From Eurosta solidaginis (Eukaryota; Arthropoda; Insecta; Diptera; Tephritidae): a DNA stretch of 64,000 bases. Positions 34,071-46,059 of this stretch are shown here, in pieces. Under the pieces are notes generated by a model that did not search any database, was not told the origin of the DNA, and worked only from the letters and a program-made list of their open reading frames with translations. Position 1 is the stretch's first letter, and each line of letters opens with the position of its first letter. Both the position numbers and the translations under genes were made by a program. The stretch covers positions 151,362,426 through 151,426,425 of the forward strand of contig NC_090323.1 in NCBI RefSeq assembly GCF_040869045.1. Reading direction: 5' to 3'.

Positions 34071-34274
34071 ATTCTGTGTTAATTTTATTGTCAGCTCTTA
34101 GTCCAAAAATCAATTAGTTGATGTGGCAAACATTTTTTTTTTTGATGTAATCCATCAATAATGATTCATGAATGAGACATTATTAATTCAAGTTAATCGA
34201 ATGTATTAGTGGATTTTTTATAGGGGCCCGTAAGTTGTTTAGTCCCGGGCCCGGATTTCCTCTCTACAGCCCTG

Positions 34275-35115
34275 AGTGCAATACATTTTGTGTAACAATA
34301 TTGCTCTGACTTAAGCGGGATGACATAATCAAAATCGTGTTGAAAGTGTTAATGAGACCCTAATTTGTAATGGAATTAAGCATCTTTCCATCTTTCTTTT
34401 GTTCGTAAAATTAATGTGTTTTAGACGGCTTCTATAGAAATTTTGAAAATGAGTTAACGTCGCTTCAAATAAAACAACCTGGTAACTGTAGACCTTTTGA
34501 CGTTTGTACAAAAGAATGCGACGTTTGTAAGTTTAATGTTTTTGTGAGAAAACTTATTAAAAACTTACATTACATTTACTTTGTTTGTTGGGATAATTAT
34601 AGAAAGGAAATTTTTTTTGCACTCAACTCATTTAACCTTGAGTAAATTTTTGGTAGAAGTGCGTAATTAAAATGTCAACGCTCTTAATGATGAAAAATAC
34701 AAAATATTTATACAGCATTTTAAAATGGCATTTCTGTAGAAATTTCTTATTTATTAGCTTTAGAGTTTCACGAAGAGAACAAAGCGTACACTTAATTAGG
34801 TTTATTTGTTTCCAAACTACTAATATGTTCTATAGTATACTGTCACATTACCAGAGCTGGGAGCTTTGGAATAAATTTTGAGTAACAACACTGCGCGAAC
34901 TTAGGCGGATTACAATATCAAAATCTTGTTTAAAGTGTTAATGAGACCTTAATTTGTAATGGATTTAAGCATCTTTCCATCCTTCTTTTTTTCGTAAAAT
35001 TAATGTGTTTTAGACGGCTTCTATAGGAATTTTAAAAATGAGTTTACGCCGCTTCAAATAAAATAACCTTGTTTCTGTAGACTTTTTGATGTTTTTACAA
35101 GAGAATGTGGGGTCC
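34275..35115 (-). repeat. 0.58 kb satellite, about 1.5 units, left arm
   Basis: Two partial units (34,275-34,520 and 34,521-35,115) share blocks such as AATTAATGTGTTTTAGACGG and ATTTGTAATGGA(A/T)TTAAGC, with a period of about 585-590 bases. The hAT element is inserted in the distal unit. The same satellite occurs on the opposite arm (45,016-45,855) and at 52,641-61,110. No coding capacity. Confidence 0.8.
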
Positions 35116-35899
35116 CAACCACAGTGAAAGTAAGTATATTGGCCTAGATTAATTATATTCTAGTCGGGGTCAAGATAAAGTTTTATATGCACAAGCGTAT
35201 AGTAACTTTGATTCAATAACGGAAAATAGAGACTTTTTGAAATTCGATACATTAGCTGGTTTGAGCTCGAAATGGATTGGTATTCAAATTTTGCGAAATA
35301 GAGCGATGAAAGAGCTTCCTTTTGATATCGAAAGTGTAAAAAAAATTGGAAAACAGGCGCATTGCGTTTAAAAATACTGTAAAGGTGGTAAATCGTGAAA
35401 TCCCCCGATCCCAAAAACACAACCCCCACCCACAGAATGCCTTTAGTTTGATAACAATTTAGTATTCAAGTTACAAAAAACAAAAAAAAAAAAAAAAACG
35501 CTACAAAAGCTGCGAATTGAGCAAATATAGTGCTACTAGACATTTTTCCCTTTTGTTAAATTTTACAGTGAAATATCTTTCGAAGGGTGTTATTTCCCAC
35601 AATTTGGCGCCACTGTGATAGCCTCGTAAAATAATCTTCACTGGTAAAACCTAGGCAGAATGTCCTATGTAGAATGTGATACACTAACTATGTATGTATG
35701 TAGAACTCGGCTCAGCCGTTACCGAGGTACATAAATACGGATATTCAAAGCAATAGATATAAAAGGCTTAGTTGACCAACTACTTAGAAATAGTTTTGCT
35801 GAAATACGTAATAAAATATTTTTAATTTGTTTTTGAAAAATATTAAATGATTGGCTTCCTTGTAAAATCATCCTCCGAGATGGCAACTACTTACAATTA
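35116..35899. other. Palindrome-arm sequence without recognised gene (left)
   Basis: Mirror of 44,232-45,015 with only a few differences (the length of an A-tract near 35,485, and AATACGTAATAAAAT against the complement of ATTTTACTGCGTATT). It contains an 89-residue minus-strand open frame (35,160-35,429), identical in both arms but without a domain; identity follows from the recent duplication and is not evidence of selection. Confidence 0.6.
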
Positions 35900-38800
35900 T
35901 TATATTCAGCTGAGCAGATCTCACAGAGTATATTAATTTTGTTCGCATAACGGTACCCCGTTACGGCATAAACTAATCGAGATAGATATAGACTTCTATA
36001 TATCGAAATGATCTGGGCGAAAAAAGAAATTCATTAAGCCATGTCCGTCCGTCCATAAACTCGATAACTTGAGTAAATTTTGAGTTCCTGGGCACTAATC
36101 AGAGATCGCTATTTAAAATGAATGAAATTGGACTATAACCCCGCCCACTTTTCGATATCGAAAAACCGAAAAAGTGCAATAATTCATTACCAAAGTCGGA
36201 TAAAGCGATTAAACTTGGTAGGTATGTTGACCTTATTACGCAGAATAGAAGATTAATAAAATTTGGACAATGGGCGCGGCACCGCCCACTATTAAAAGAA
36301 GCAAATTTTTGCAAGCTGTAATTTGGCGCTCGTTGAAAATATCATGATGAAATTTGGCAGGAAAGTTACGCCTATTACCATGTGTGTTCTGAATAAAAAT
36401 TAACAAAATCGGATGACGAACACGCCCACTTAAAAAAAAAATAATTTAAGTCAAATTTTAACAAAAAAATTGAATATATTGAATTGAATAACCGTTCAAC
36501 TCCAGTAATTATATGGTGGAACAAAATACAAAAATAAAAGAAAATTTCAAAATGGGCGTGGCTCTTTTAATTTGTCTAGAATACTTTTAATGCCATAAGT
36601 CGAACAAAAATTTACCAATCCGTGTGCAATTGGGTAAGGGCATAGCTTCTATGACGATAATTGTTTTCTGTGGAAATGGGAGAAATCTATTGAACCCATG
36701 CCCAGTTTTTATACACAGTCGACCGTCTGTCCTTCAGCTCGGTCGTTAACACGATAATTTGAACAAAAATCGATATATCTTTACTAAACTGAGTTCACGT
36801 ACTTACCCCAACTCACTTTATCTTGATATTAAAAATGGGCGATATCCTACTATGACCACGCCCACTTTTTCGATATTGAAATTTCGAAAAATGCAAAAAA
36901 TGCCATAATTATATACCAAATACGAAAAAAGGGATGAAAGACGGAGATGGAATTGTTTTTCTTGACGCAAAATATAACTTCAGAAAAACCTTTGTAAAAT
37001 GGGTGTGACACGTACCATATTAAGTAGAAGAAAATGAAAAAGTTCTGCAGGGCGAAATCAAAAACCCTTGAAATCTTGGCAGGTATTACATATATAAATA
37101 AATTAGCGGTATCCAACAGATGATGTTCTGGGTCACCCTGGTCCACCTTTATGGCGATATCTCGAAACGGCGCCACCTATGGAATTAAGGATTACTCCCT
37201 TTTAAAATACTCATTAACACCTTTCTTTTGATACCCATATTGTACAAACAAATTCTAGGGTCACCCCTGGTCCACCTTTATGGCGATATCTCGAAAAGGC
37301 GACCACCTATACAACAACCACCACTCCCTTTTAAAACCCTCATTAATACCTTTAATTTGATACCCATATCGTACAAACACATTCTAGAATCACCCCTGGT
37401 CCACCTTTATGGCGATATCTCGAAACGGGGTCCACCTATGGAACTAAGGATTACTCCCTTTTAAAATACTCATTAACACCTTTCATTTGATACCCATATT
37501 GTACAAACAAATTCTAGGGTAACCACTGGTCCACCTTTATGGCGATATCTCGAAAAGGCGACCACCTATACAACAACCACCACTCCCTTTTAAAACCCTC
37601 ATTAATACCTTTAATTTGATACCCATATCGTACAAACACATTCTAGAGTCACCCCTGGTCCACCTTTATGACGATATCTCGAAACGGCGTCCACCTATGG
37701 AACTAAGGATTACTCCCTTTTAAAATACTCATTAACACCTTTCATTTGATACCCATATTGTACAAACAAATTCTAGGGTCACCCCTGTTCCACCTTTATG
37801 GCGATATCTCGAAAAGGCGACCACCTATACAACAACCACCACTCCCTTTTAAAACCCTCATTAATACCTTTAATTTGATACCCATATCGTACAAACACAT
37901 TCTAGAGTCACCCCTGGTCCACCTTTATGGCGATATCTCGAAACGGCGTCCACCTATGGAACTATGGCCCACTCCCTTTTAAAATACTCATTAACACCTT
38001 TCGTTTGATACCCATATTGTACAAACAAATTCTAGGGTCACCCCTGGTCCACCTTTATGGCGATATCTCGAAACGGCGTCCACCTATGGAACTAAGGATT
38101 ACTCCCTTTTAAAATACTCATTAACACCTTTCTTTTGATACCCATATTGTACAAACAAATTCTAGGGTAACCCCTGGTCCACCTTTATGGCGATATCTCG
38201 AAACGGCGTCCACCTATGGAACTAAGGATTACTCCCTTTTAAAATACTCATTAACACCTTTCATTTGATACCCATATCGTACAAACGCACTCTAGAGTCA
38301 CCCCTGGTCCACCGTTATGGCGATATCTAGAAAAGGCGACCACCTATACAACAACCACCACTCCCTTTTAAAACCCTCATTAATACCTTTAATTTGATAC
38401 CCATATCGTACAAACACATTCTAGAGTCACCCCTGGTCCACCTTTATGGCGATATCTCGAAACGGCATCCACCTATGGAACTAAGGATTACTTCCTTTTA
38501 AAATACTCATTAACACCTTTCATTTAATACCCATATTGTACAAACAAATTCTAGGGTAACCCCTGGTCCACCTTTATGGCGATATCTCGAAAAGGCGGCC
38601 ACCTATACAACAACCACCACTCCCTTTTAAAACGCTCATTAATACCTTTAATTTGATACCCATATCGTACAAACACATTCTAGAGTCACCCCTGGTCCAC
38701 CTTTGTGGCGATATCTCGAAACGGCGTCCACCTATGGAACTAAGGATTACTCCCTTTTAAAATACTCATTAACACCTTTCTTTTGATACCCATATTGTAC

Positions 38801-41800
38801 AAACAAATTCTAGGGTCACCCCTGGTCGACCTTTATGGCGATATCTCGAAACGGCGTCCACCTATGGAACTAAGGATTACTCCCTTTTAAAATACTCATT
38901 AACACCTTTCATTTGATACCCATATTGTACAAACTAATTTCAGGGTAACCCCTGGTCCACCTTTATGGCGATATCTCGAAAAGGCGACCACCTATACAAC
39001 AACCAACACTCCCTTTTAAAACCCTCATTAATACCTTTAATTTGATACCCATATCGTACAAACACATTCTAGAGTCACCCCTGGTCCACCTTTATGGCGA
39101 TATCTCGAAACGGCGTCTACCTATGGAACTAAGGATTACTCCCTTTTAAAATACTCATTAACACCTTTCTTTTGATACCCATATTGTACAAACAAATTCT
39201 AGGGTCCCCCTGGTCCACCTTTATGGCGATATCTCGAAACGGCCTCCACCTATGGAACTAAGGATTACTCCCTTTTAAAATACTCATTAACACCTTTCAT
39301 TTGATACCCATATTGTACAAACAAATTCTAGGGTAACCCCTGGTCCACCTTTATGGCGATATCTCGAAAAGGCGACCACCTATACAACAACCACCACTCC
39401 CTTTTAAAACCCTCATTAATACCTTTAATTTGATACCCATATCGTACAAACAAATTCTAGGGTCACCCCTGGTCCACCTTTATGGCGACATCTCGAAACG
39501 GCGTCCACCTATGGAACTAAGGATTACTCCCTTTTAAAATACTCATTAACACCTTTCTTTTGATACCCATATTGTACAAACAAATTCTAGGGTCACCCCT
39601 GGTCCACCTTTATGGCGACATCTCGAAACGGCGTCCACCTATGGAACTAAGGATTACTCCCTTTTAAAATACTCATTAACACCTTTCTTTTGATACCCAT
39701 ATTGTACAAACAAATTCTAGGGTCACCCCTGGTCCACCTTTATGGCGATATCTCGAAACGGCGCCACCTATGGAATTAAGGATTACTCCCTTTTAAAATA
39801 CTCATTAACACCTTTCTTTTGATACCCATATTGTACAAACAAATTCTAGGGTCACCCCTGGTCCACCTTTATGGCGATATGTCGAAACGGCGTCCACCTA
39901 TGGAACTAAGGATTACTCCCTTTTAAAATACTCATTAACACCTTTCATTTGATACCCATATTGTACAAACAAATTCTAGGGTAACCACTGGTCCACCTTT
40001 ATGGCGATATCTCGAAAAGGCGACCACTTATACAACAACCACCACTCCCTTTTAAAACCCTCATTAATACCTTTAATTTGATACCCATATCGTACAAACA
40101 CATTCTAGAGTCACCCCTGGTCCACCTTTATGGCGATATCTCGAAACGGCGTCCACCTATGGAACTAAGGATTACTCCCTTTTAAAATACTCATTAACAC
40201 CTTTCTTTTGATACCCATATTGTACAAACAAATTCTAGGGTCACCCCTGGTCCACCTTTATGGCGATATCTCGAAACGGCGTCCACCAATGGAACTAAGG
40301 ATTACTCCCTTTTAAAATACTCATTAACACCTTTCATTTGATACCCATATTGTACAAACAAATTCTAGGGTAACCACTGGTCCACCTTTATGGCGATATC
40401 TCGAAAAGGCGACCACTTATACAACAACCACCACTCCCTTTTAAAACCCTCATTAATACCTTTAATTTGATACCCATATCGTACAAACACATTCTAGAGT
40501 CACCCCTGGTCCACCTTTATGGCGATATCTCGAAACGGCGTCCACCTATGGAACTAAGGATTACTCCCTTTTAAAATACTCATTAACACCTTTCATTTGA
40601 TACCCATATTGTACAAACAAATTCTAGGGTAACCACTGGTCCACCTTTATGGCGATATCTCGAAAAGGCGACCACCTATACAACAACCACCACTCCCTTT
40701 TAAAACCCTCATTAACACCTTTCGTTTGATACACATATTGTACAAACAAATTCTAGGGTCACCCCTGGTCCACCTTTATGGCGACATCTCGAAACGGCGT
40801 CCACCTATGGAACTAAGGATTACTCCCTTTTAAAATACTCATTAACACCTTTCTTTTGATACCCATATTGTACAAACAAATTCTAGGGTCACCCCTGGTC
40901 CACCTTTATGGCGATATCTCGAAACGGCGCCACCTATGGAATTAAGGATTACTCCCTTTTAAAATACTCATTAACACCTTTCTTTTGATACCCATATTGT
41001 ACAAACAAATTCTAGGGTCACCCCTGGTCCACCTTTATGGCGATATCTCGAAACGGCGTCCACCTATGGAACTAAGGATTACTCCCTTTTAAAATACTCA
41101 TTAACACCTTTCATTTGATACCCATATTGTACAAACAAATTCTAGGGTAACCACTGGTCCACCTTTATGGCGATATCTCGAAAAGGCGACCACTTATACA
41201 ACAACCACCACTCCCTTTTAAAACCCTCATTAATACCTTTAATTTGATACCCATATCGTACAAACACATTCTAGAGTCACCTCTGGTCCACCTTTATGAC
41301 GATATCTCGAAACGGCGTCCACCTATGGAACTAAGGATTACTCCCTTTTAAAATACTCATTAACACCTTTCATTTGATACCCATATTGTACAAACAAATT
41401 CTAGGGTCACCCCTGTTCCACCTTTATGGCGATATCTCGAAAAGGCGACCACCTATACAACAACCACCACTCCCTTTTAAAACCCTCATTAATACCTTTA
41501 ATTTGATACCCATATCGTACAAACACATTCTAGAGTCACCCCTGGTCCACCTTTATGGCGATATCTCGAAACGGCGTCCACCTATGGAACTAAGGATTAC
41601 TCCCTTTTAAAATACTCATTAACACCTTTCTTTTGATACCCATATTGTACAAACAAATTCTAGGGTCACCCCTGGTCCACCTTTATGGCGATATCTCGAA
41701 ACGGCGTCCACCTATGGAACTAAGGATTACTCCCTTTTAAAACCCTCATTAATACCTTTAATTTGATACCCATATCGTACAAACGCATTCTAGAGTCAAC

Positions 41801-42036
41801 CCTGATCCACCTTTATGGCTATATCCCTAAGTGGCGTCCACCTATAGAACTATGGCCCACTCCCTCATAAAATACTCTTTAATGCTTTTCATTTGATACG
41901 CATGTCATACAAACACATTCAAGGGTTTCCCTCGGTTCATTTTCCTACATGGTTATTTTCCCTTATGTTGTCACCATAGCTCTCAACTGAGTATGTAATG
42001 TTCGGTTACACCCGAACTTAACCTTCCTTACTTGTT
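35900..42036 (-). mobile_element. Family A repeat, central copy with expanded array (6.1 kb)
   Basis: On the minus strand this is a complete family A element: 5' end (ACAAGTAAGG complement) at 42,036, hairpin at about 42,001-42,018, array 37,140-41,935, body 35,960-37,130, and 3' end with the AGCAGATCTCACAGAGTATA motif at 35,905-35,935. It is twice the length of copy 2 because of array expansion. The body (35,900-37,140) is part of the left palindrome arm; the array is the palindrome spacer. Confidence 0.88.
37140..41935 (-). repeat. 129-bp minisatellite array, about 37 units, higher-order structure
   Basis: Read on the plus strand, units go GGTCCACCTTTATGGCGATA ... CTCCCTTTTAAAA ... TTTGATACCCATAT. 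Type A units (ACAACAACCACCACTCC) alternate with one to three type B units (GGAACTAAGGATTACTCC), giving AB and ABB blocks. A rarer B variant lacking one T (CGGCGCCACC with GGAATTAAGG) recurs near 37,165, 39,755 and 40,925, marking block duplication. The last unit (41,805-41,935) is diverged and matches the first unit of the other copies. The open frames of 61-78 residues here are by-products of the 43-codon period. Confidence 0.92.
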
Positions 42037-42212
42037 TATTTTATATTTATCTTAAAAATCGTTCAGGTATGTAGATCTGTTCACTAGATATTTCTTATCT
42101 TATACATCCGATTATTCGGAGATTACGAACGGGATAAGATTACTGTTCAGCCCCATTCATGAAAGGTATGAAGTCTTCGGCACAGCGGAAGACAGTCCCG
42201 TCCTTACTTGTT
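42037..42212 (-). mobile_element. Family B 5' end joined to family A
   Basis: The reverse complement of 22,914-23,089 at about 95% identity, with the same join to the family A 5' end. A T-tract follows at 42,211-42,225. Because the junction is the same as at 23,090, this block and the 22.9-25 kb block are duplicates of one composite rather than independent insertions. Confidence 0.75.
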
Positions 42213-42699
42213 TTTTTTTTTTTTAATATGAAAGTTTGGTTAAATTTAAACGTAGTTCTTGATCATTTTTTTTTCAATCACCTTTGAAATATTTTCGAAG
42301 TGCTCTTAATTATTTTCTTTATTCCTAATTAATTTCGTAAATTTAGCGGTCTGAGATGAGTGCCCAGGACCTTATATACCAAATTTCATTAAGATACCTC
42401 AAAATTTAATCAAGTTATCGTGTTTACGGACAGACGGGCGGACGGACATGGCTTAATGAATAGGAATTCACCCTGATAATTTTTTATATATGGAAATCTA
42501 AATTTATCTCGATTAGTTTATGCCGTTACGGAATACCGTTATGGGAAGAAAATTAATATACTCTGCGTTGGTTTTGTAGGGTGTTTTAGATGGTTTGTAA
42601 GTGGTTTTTAATTCCATACCACATACGTTTGGGAAATATCGACCAAACTGTAGACCAAGGGTGACGTTTTTTGGAACGATTTTCCTTCATCCTTTGTCA
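42213..42699 (+). mobile_element. Family A 3'-end fragment and unassigned spacer
   Basis: 42,345-42,565 matches the last 220 bases of family A (GCGGTCTGAGATGAGTGCCC, GGACGGACATGGCTTAATGA, TTAATATACTCTGCG). Flanking bases 42,213-42,344 are unassigned. 42,570-42,699 resembles a degenerate last array unit (GGAAATATCGACCAAACTGT). Confidence 0.65.
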
Positions 42700-44231
42700 A
42701 ATAAAGGAAATCACCATGTAGGAAAACGAACCTAGGGTAACTCTGGAATGTGTTTGTACGACATGGGAATCAAATGAAAGGTGTTAATGAGTATTATAAA
42801 AGGGAGTGGGCGTTTGTTTTATGTGTGGACGACTTTTCGAGATATCGCCATAAGGGTGAACCAGGTGCTACTCTAGAATGTGTTTGTACGATATGGGAAT
42901 CAAATGAAAGGTGTTAATGAGTATTTTAAAAGGGAGTGGGCCTTTGTTTTATAGGTGGACGCCTTTTCGAGATATCGCCATAAAGGTGGACCAGGGTGAC
43001 CCAGAACATCATCTGTTGGATACCGCTAATTTATTTATATATGTAATACCTGCCAAGATTTCAAGAGTTTTTGATTTCGCCCTGCAGAACTTTTTCATTT
43101 TCTTCTACTTAATATGGTACGTGTCACACCCATTTTACAAAGGTTTTTCTGAAGTTATATTTTGCGTCAAGAAAAACAATTCCATCTCCGTCTTTCATCC
43201 CTTTTTTCGTATTTGGTATATAATTATGGCATTTTTTGCATTTTTCGAAATTTCAATATCGAAAAAGTGGGCGTGGTCATAGTAGGATATCGCCCATTTT
43301 TAATATCAAGATAAAGTGAGTTGAGGTAAGTATGTGAACTCAGTTTAGTAAAGATATATCGATTTTTGTTCAAATTATCGTGTTAACGACCGAGCTGAAG
43401 GACAGACGGTCGACTGTGTATAAAAACTGGGCATGGGTTCAATAGATTTCTCCCATTTCCACAGAAAACAATTATCGTCATAGAAGCTATGCCCTTACCC
43501 AATTGCACACGGATTGGTAAATTTTTGTTCGACTTATGGCATTAAAAGTATTCTAGACAAATTAAAAGAGCCACGCCCATTTTGAAATTTTCTTTTATTT
43601 TTGTATTTTGTTCCACCATATAATTACTGGAGTTGAACGGTTATTCAATTCAATATATTCAATTTTTTTGTTAAAATTTGACTTAAATTATTTTTTTTTT
43701 AAGTGGGCGTGTTCGTCATCCGATTTTGTTAATTTTTATTCAGAACACACATGGTAATAGGCGTAACTTTCCTGCCAAATTTCATCATGATATTTTCAAC
43801 GAGCGCCAAATTACAGCTTGCAAAAATTTGCTTCTTTTAATAGTGGGCGGTGCCGCGCCCATTGTCCAAATTTTATTAATCTTCTATTCTGCGTAATAAG
43901 GTCAACATACCTACCAAGTTTAATCGCTTTATCCGACTTTGGTAATGAATTATTGCACTTTTTCGGTTTTTCGATATCGAAAAGTGGGCGGGGTTATAGT
44001 CCAATTTCATTCATTTTAAATAGCGATCTCTGATTAGTGCCCAGGAACTCAAAATTTACTCAAGTTATCGAGTTTATGGACGGACGGACATGGCTTAATG
44101 AATTTCTTTTTTCGCCCAGATCATTTCGATATATAGAAGTCTATATCTATCTCGATTAGTTTATGCCGTAACGGGGTACCGTTATGCGAACAAAATTAAT
44201 ATACTCTGTGAGATCTGCTCAGCTGAATATA
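42700..44231 (+). mobile_element. Family A repeat, right inner arm copy (5'-truncated)
   Basis: It starts within the element (GGAAATCACCATGTAGGAAA), has only about three array units (42,720-43,000), then the body and the 3' end to 44,231. From about 42,990 it mirrors 35,900-37,140 nearly base for base. The contrast between 3 and about 37 array units on the two sides shows that the array length is unstable while the rest is kept identical. Confidence 0.85.
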
Positions 44232-45015
44232 ATAATTGTAAGTAGTTGCCATCTCGGAGGATGATTTTACAAGGAAGCCAATCATTTAATATTTTTCAAA
44301 AACAAATTAAAAATATTTTACTGCGTATTTCAGCAAAACTATTTCTAAGTAGTTGGTCAACTAAGCCTTTTATATCTATTGCTTTGAATATCCGTATTTA
44401 TGTACCTCGGTAACGGCTGAGCCGAGTTCTACATACATACATAGTTAGTGTATCACATTCTACATAGGACATTCTGCCTAGGTTTTACCAGTGAAGATTA
44501 TTTTACGAGGCTATCACAGTGGCGCCAAATTGTGGGAAATAACACCCTTCGAAAGATATTTCACTATAAAATTTAACAAAAGGGAAAAATGTCTAGTAGC
44601 ACTATATTTGCTCAATTCGCAGCTTTTGTAGCGTTTTTTTTTTTTTTTGTTTTTTGTAACTTGAATACTAAATTGTTATCAAACTAAAGGCATTCTGTGG
44701 GTGGGGGTTGTGTTTTTGGGATCGGGGGATTTCACGATTTACCACCTTTACAGTATTTTTAAACGCAATGCGCCTGTTTTCCAATTTTTTTTACACTTTC
44801 GATATCAAAAGGAAGCTCTTTCATCGCTCTATTTCGCAAAATTTGAATACCAATCCATTTCGAGCTCAAACCAGCTAATGTATCGAATTTCAAAAAGTCT
44901 CTATTTTCCGTTATTGAATCAAAGTTACTATACGCTTGTGCATATAAAACTTTATCTTGACCCCGACTAGAATATAATTAATCTAGGCCAATATACTTAC
45001 TTTCACTGTGTTTGG
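44232..45015. other. Palindrome-arm sequence without recognised gene (right)
   Basis: Mirror of 35,116-35,899. It includes the AT-rich sequence and an 89-residue open frame at 44,701-44,970 without a domain. Confidence 0.6.
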
Positions 45016-45855
45016 GACCCCACATTCTCTTGTAAAAACATCAAAAAGTCTACAGAAACAAGGTTATTTTATTTGAAGCGGCGTAAACTCATTTTTAAAA
45101 TTCCTATAGAAGCCGTCTAAAACACATTAATTTTACGAAAAAAAGAAGGATGGAAAGATGCTTAAATCCATTACAAATTAAGGTCTCATTAACACTTTAA
45201 ACAAGATTTTGATATTGTAATCCGCCTAAGTTCGCGCAGTGTTGTTACTCAAAATTTATTCCAAAGCTCCCAGCTCTGGTAATGTGACAGTATACTATAG
45301 AACATATTAGTAGTTTGGAAACAAATAAACCTAATTAAGTGTACGCTTTGTTCTCTTCGTGAAACTCTAAAGCTAATAAATAAGAAATTTCTACAGAAAT
45401 GCCATTTTAAAATGCTGTATAAATATTTTGTATTTTTCATCATTAAGAGCGTTGACATTTTAATTACGCACTTCTACCAAAAATTTACTCAAGGTTAAAT
45501 GAGTTGAGTGCAAAAAAAATTTCCTTTCTATAATTATCCCAACAAACAAAGTAAATGTAATGTAAGTTTTTAATAAGTTTTCTCACAAAAACATTAAACT
45601 TACAAACGTCGCATTCTTTTGTACAAACGTCAAAAGGTCTACAGTTACCAGGTTGTTTTATTTGAAGCGACGTTAACTCATTTTCAAAATTTCTATAGAA
45701 GCCGTCTAAAACACATTAATTTTACGAACAAAAGAAAGATGGAAAGATGCTTAATTCCATTACAAATTAGGGTCTCATTAACACTTTCAACACGATTTTG
45801 ATTATGTCATCCCGCTTAAGTCAGAGCAATATTGTTACACAAAATGTATTGCACT
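45016..45855 (+). repeat. 0.58 kb satellite, about 1.5 units, right arm
   Basis: The unit starts CCACATTCTCTTGTAAAAAC (45,020) and again, diverged, at about 45,610 (CGCATTCTTTTGTACAAACG). The hAT end begins at 45,856 (CAGGGCTGTAGAGAGG) directly after ATTGCACT. The uninterrupted equivalent at 60,900 reads TGTATTGCTCTACACCC. Confidence 0.82.
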
Positions 45856-46059
45856 CAGGGCTGTAGAGAGGAAATCCGGGCCCGGGACTAAACAACTTAC
45901 GGGCCCCTATAAAAAATCCACTAATACATTCGATTAACTTGAATTAATAATGTCTCATTCATGAATCATTATTGATGGATTACATCAAAAAAAAAAATGT
46001 TTGCCACATCAACTAATTGATTTTTGGACTAAGAGCTGACAATAAAATTAACACAGAAT

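Larger units (their letters stand above)
30555..34274 (+). mobile_element. hAT-type transposon remnant, left palindrome arm
   Basis: The right terminus ends ...GGGCCCGGATTTCCTCTCTA then CAGCCCTG at 34,274, a hAT-like end (CAGGGCTGTAG in complement), followed by AGTGCAAT as candidate 8-bp target sequence. The left terminus is missing: family A ends at 30,554 and transposase-like sequence starts at once. It contains a ZMYM-type transposase pseudogene (30,580-32,400) and an inserted Jockey LINE (32,650-34,070). The mirrored copy is 45,856-49,576. Confidence 0.8.

Noticed and set aside
34329..34881. Small frames in the 0.58 kb satellite (also 45,249-45,801)
   Set aside because: They lie in tandem non-coding repeats, and the same frames are broken in the other satellite units at 57,788-61,110.
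35160..35429. 89-residue frame identical in both palindrome arms (also 44,701-44,970)
   Set aside because: Identity follows from the recent inverted duplication, as non-coding sequence around it is equally identical. No domain, codon bias or start context supports it.
37228..41610. Recurring 61-78 residue open frames with a 43-residue repeat (IPISYKHILESPLVHLYGDI type)
   Set aside because: The 129-base unit is 43 codons, so any stop-free frame repeats. Type B units have in-frame stops, there is no start context or promoter, and the frames occur in every array regardless of position. Not a gene.
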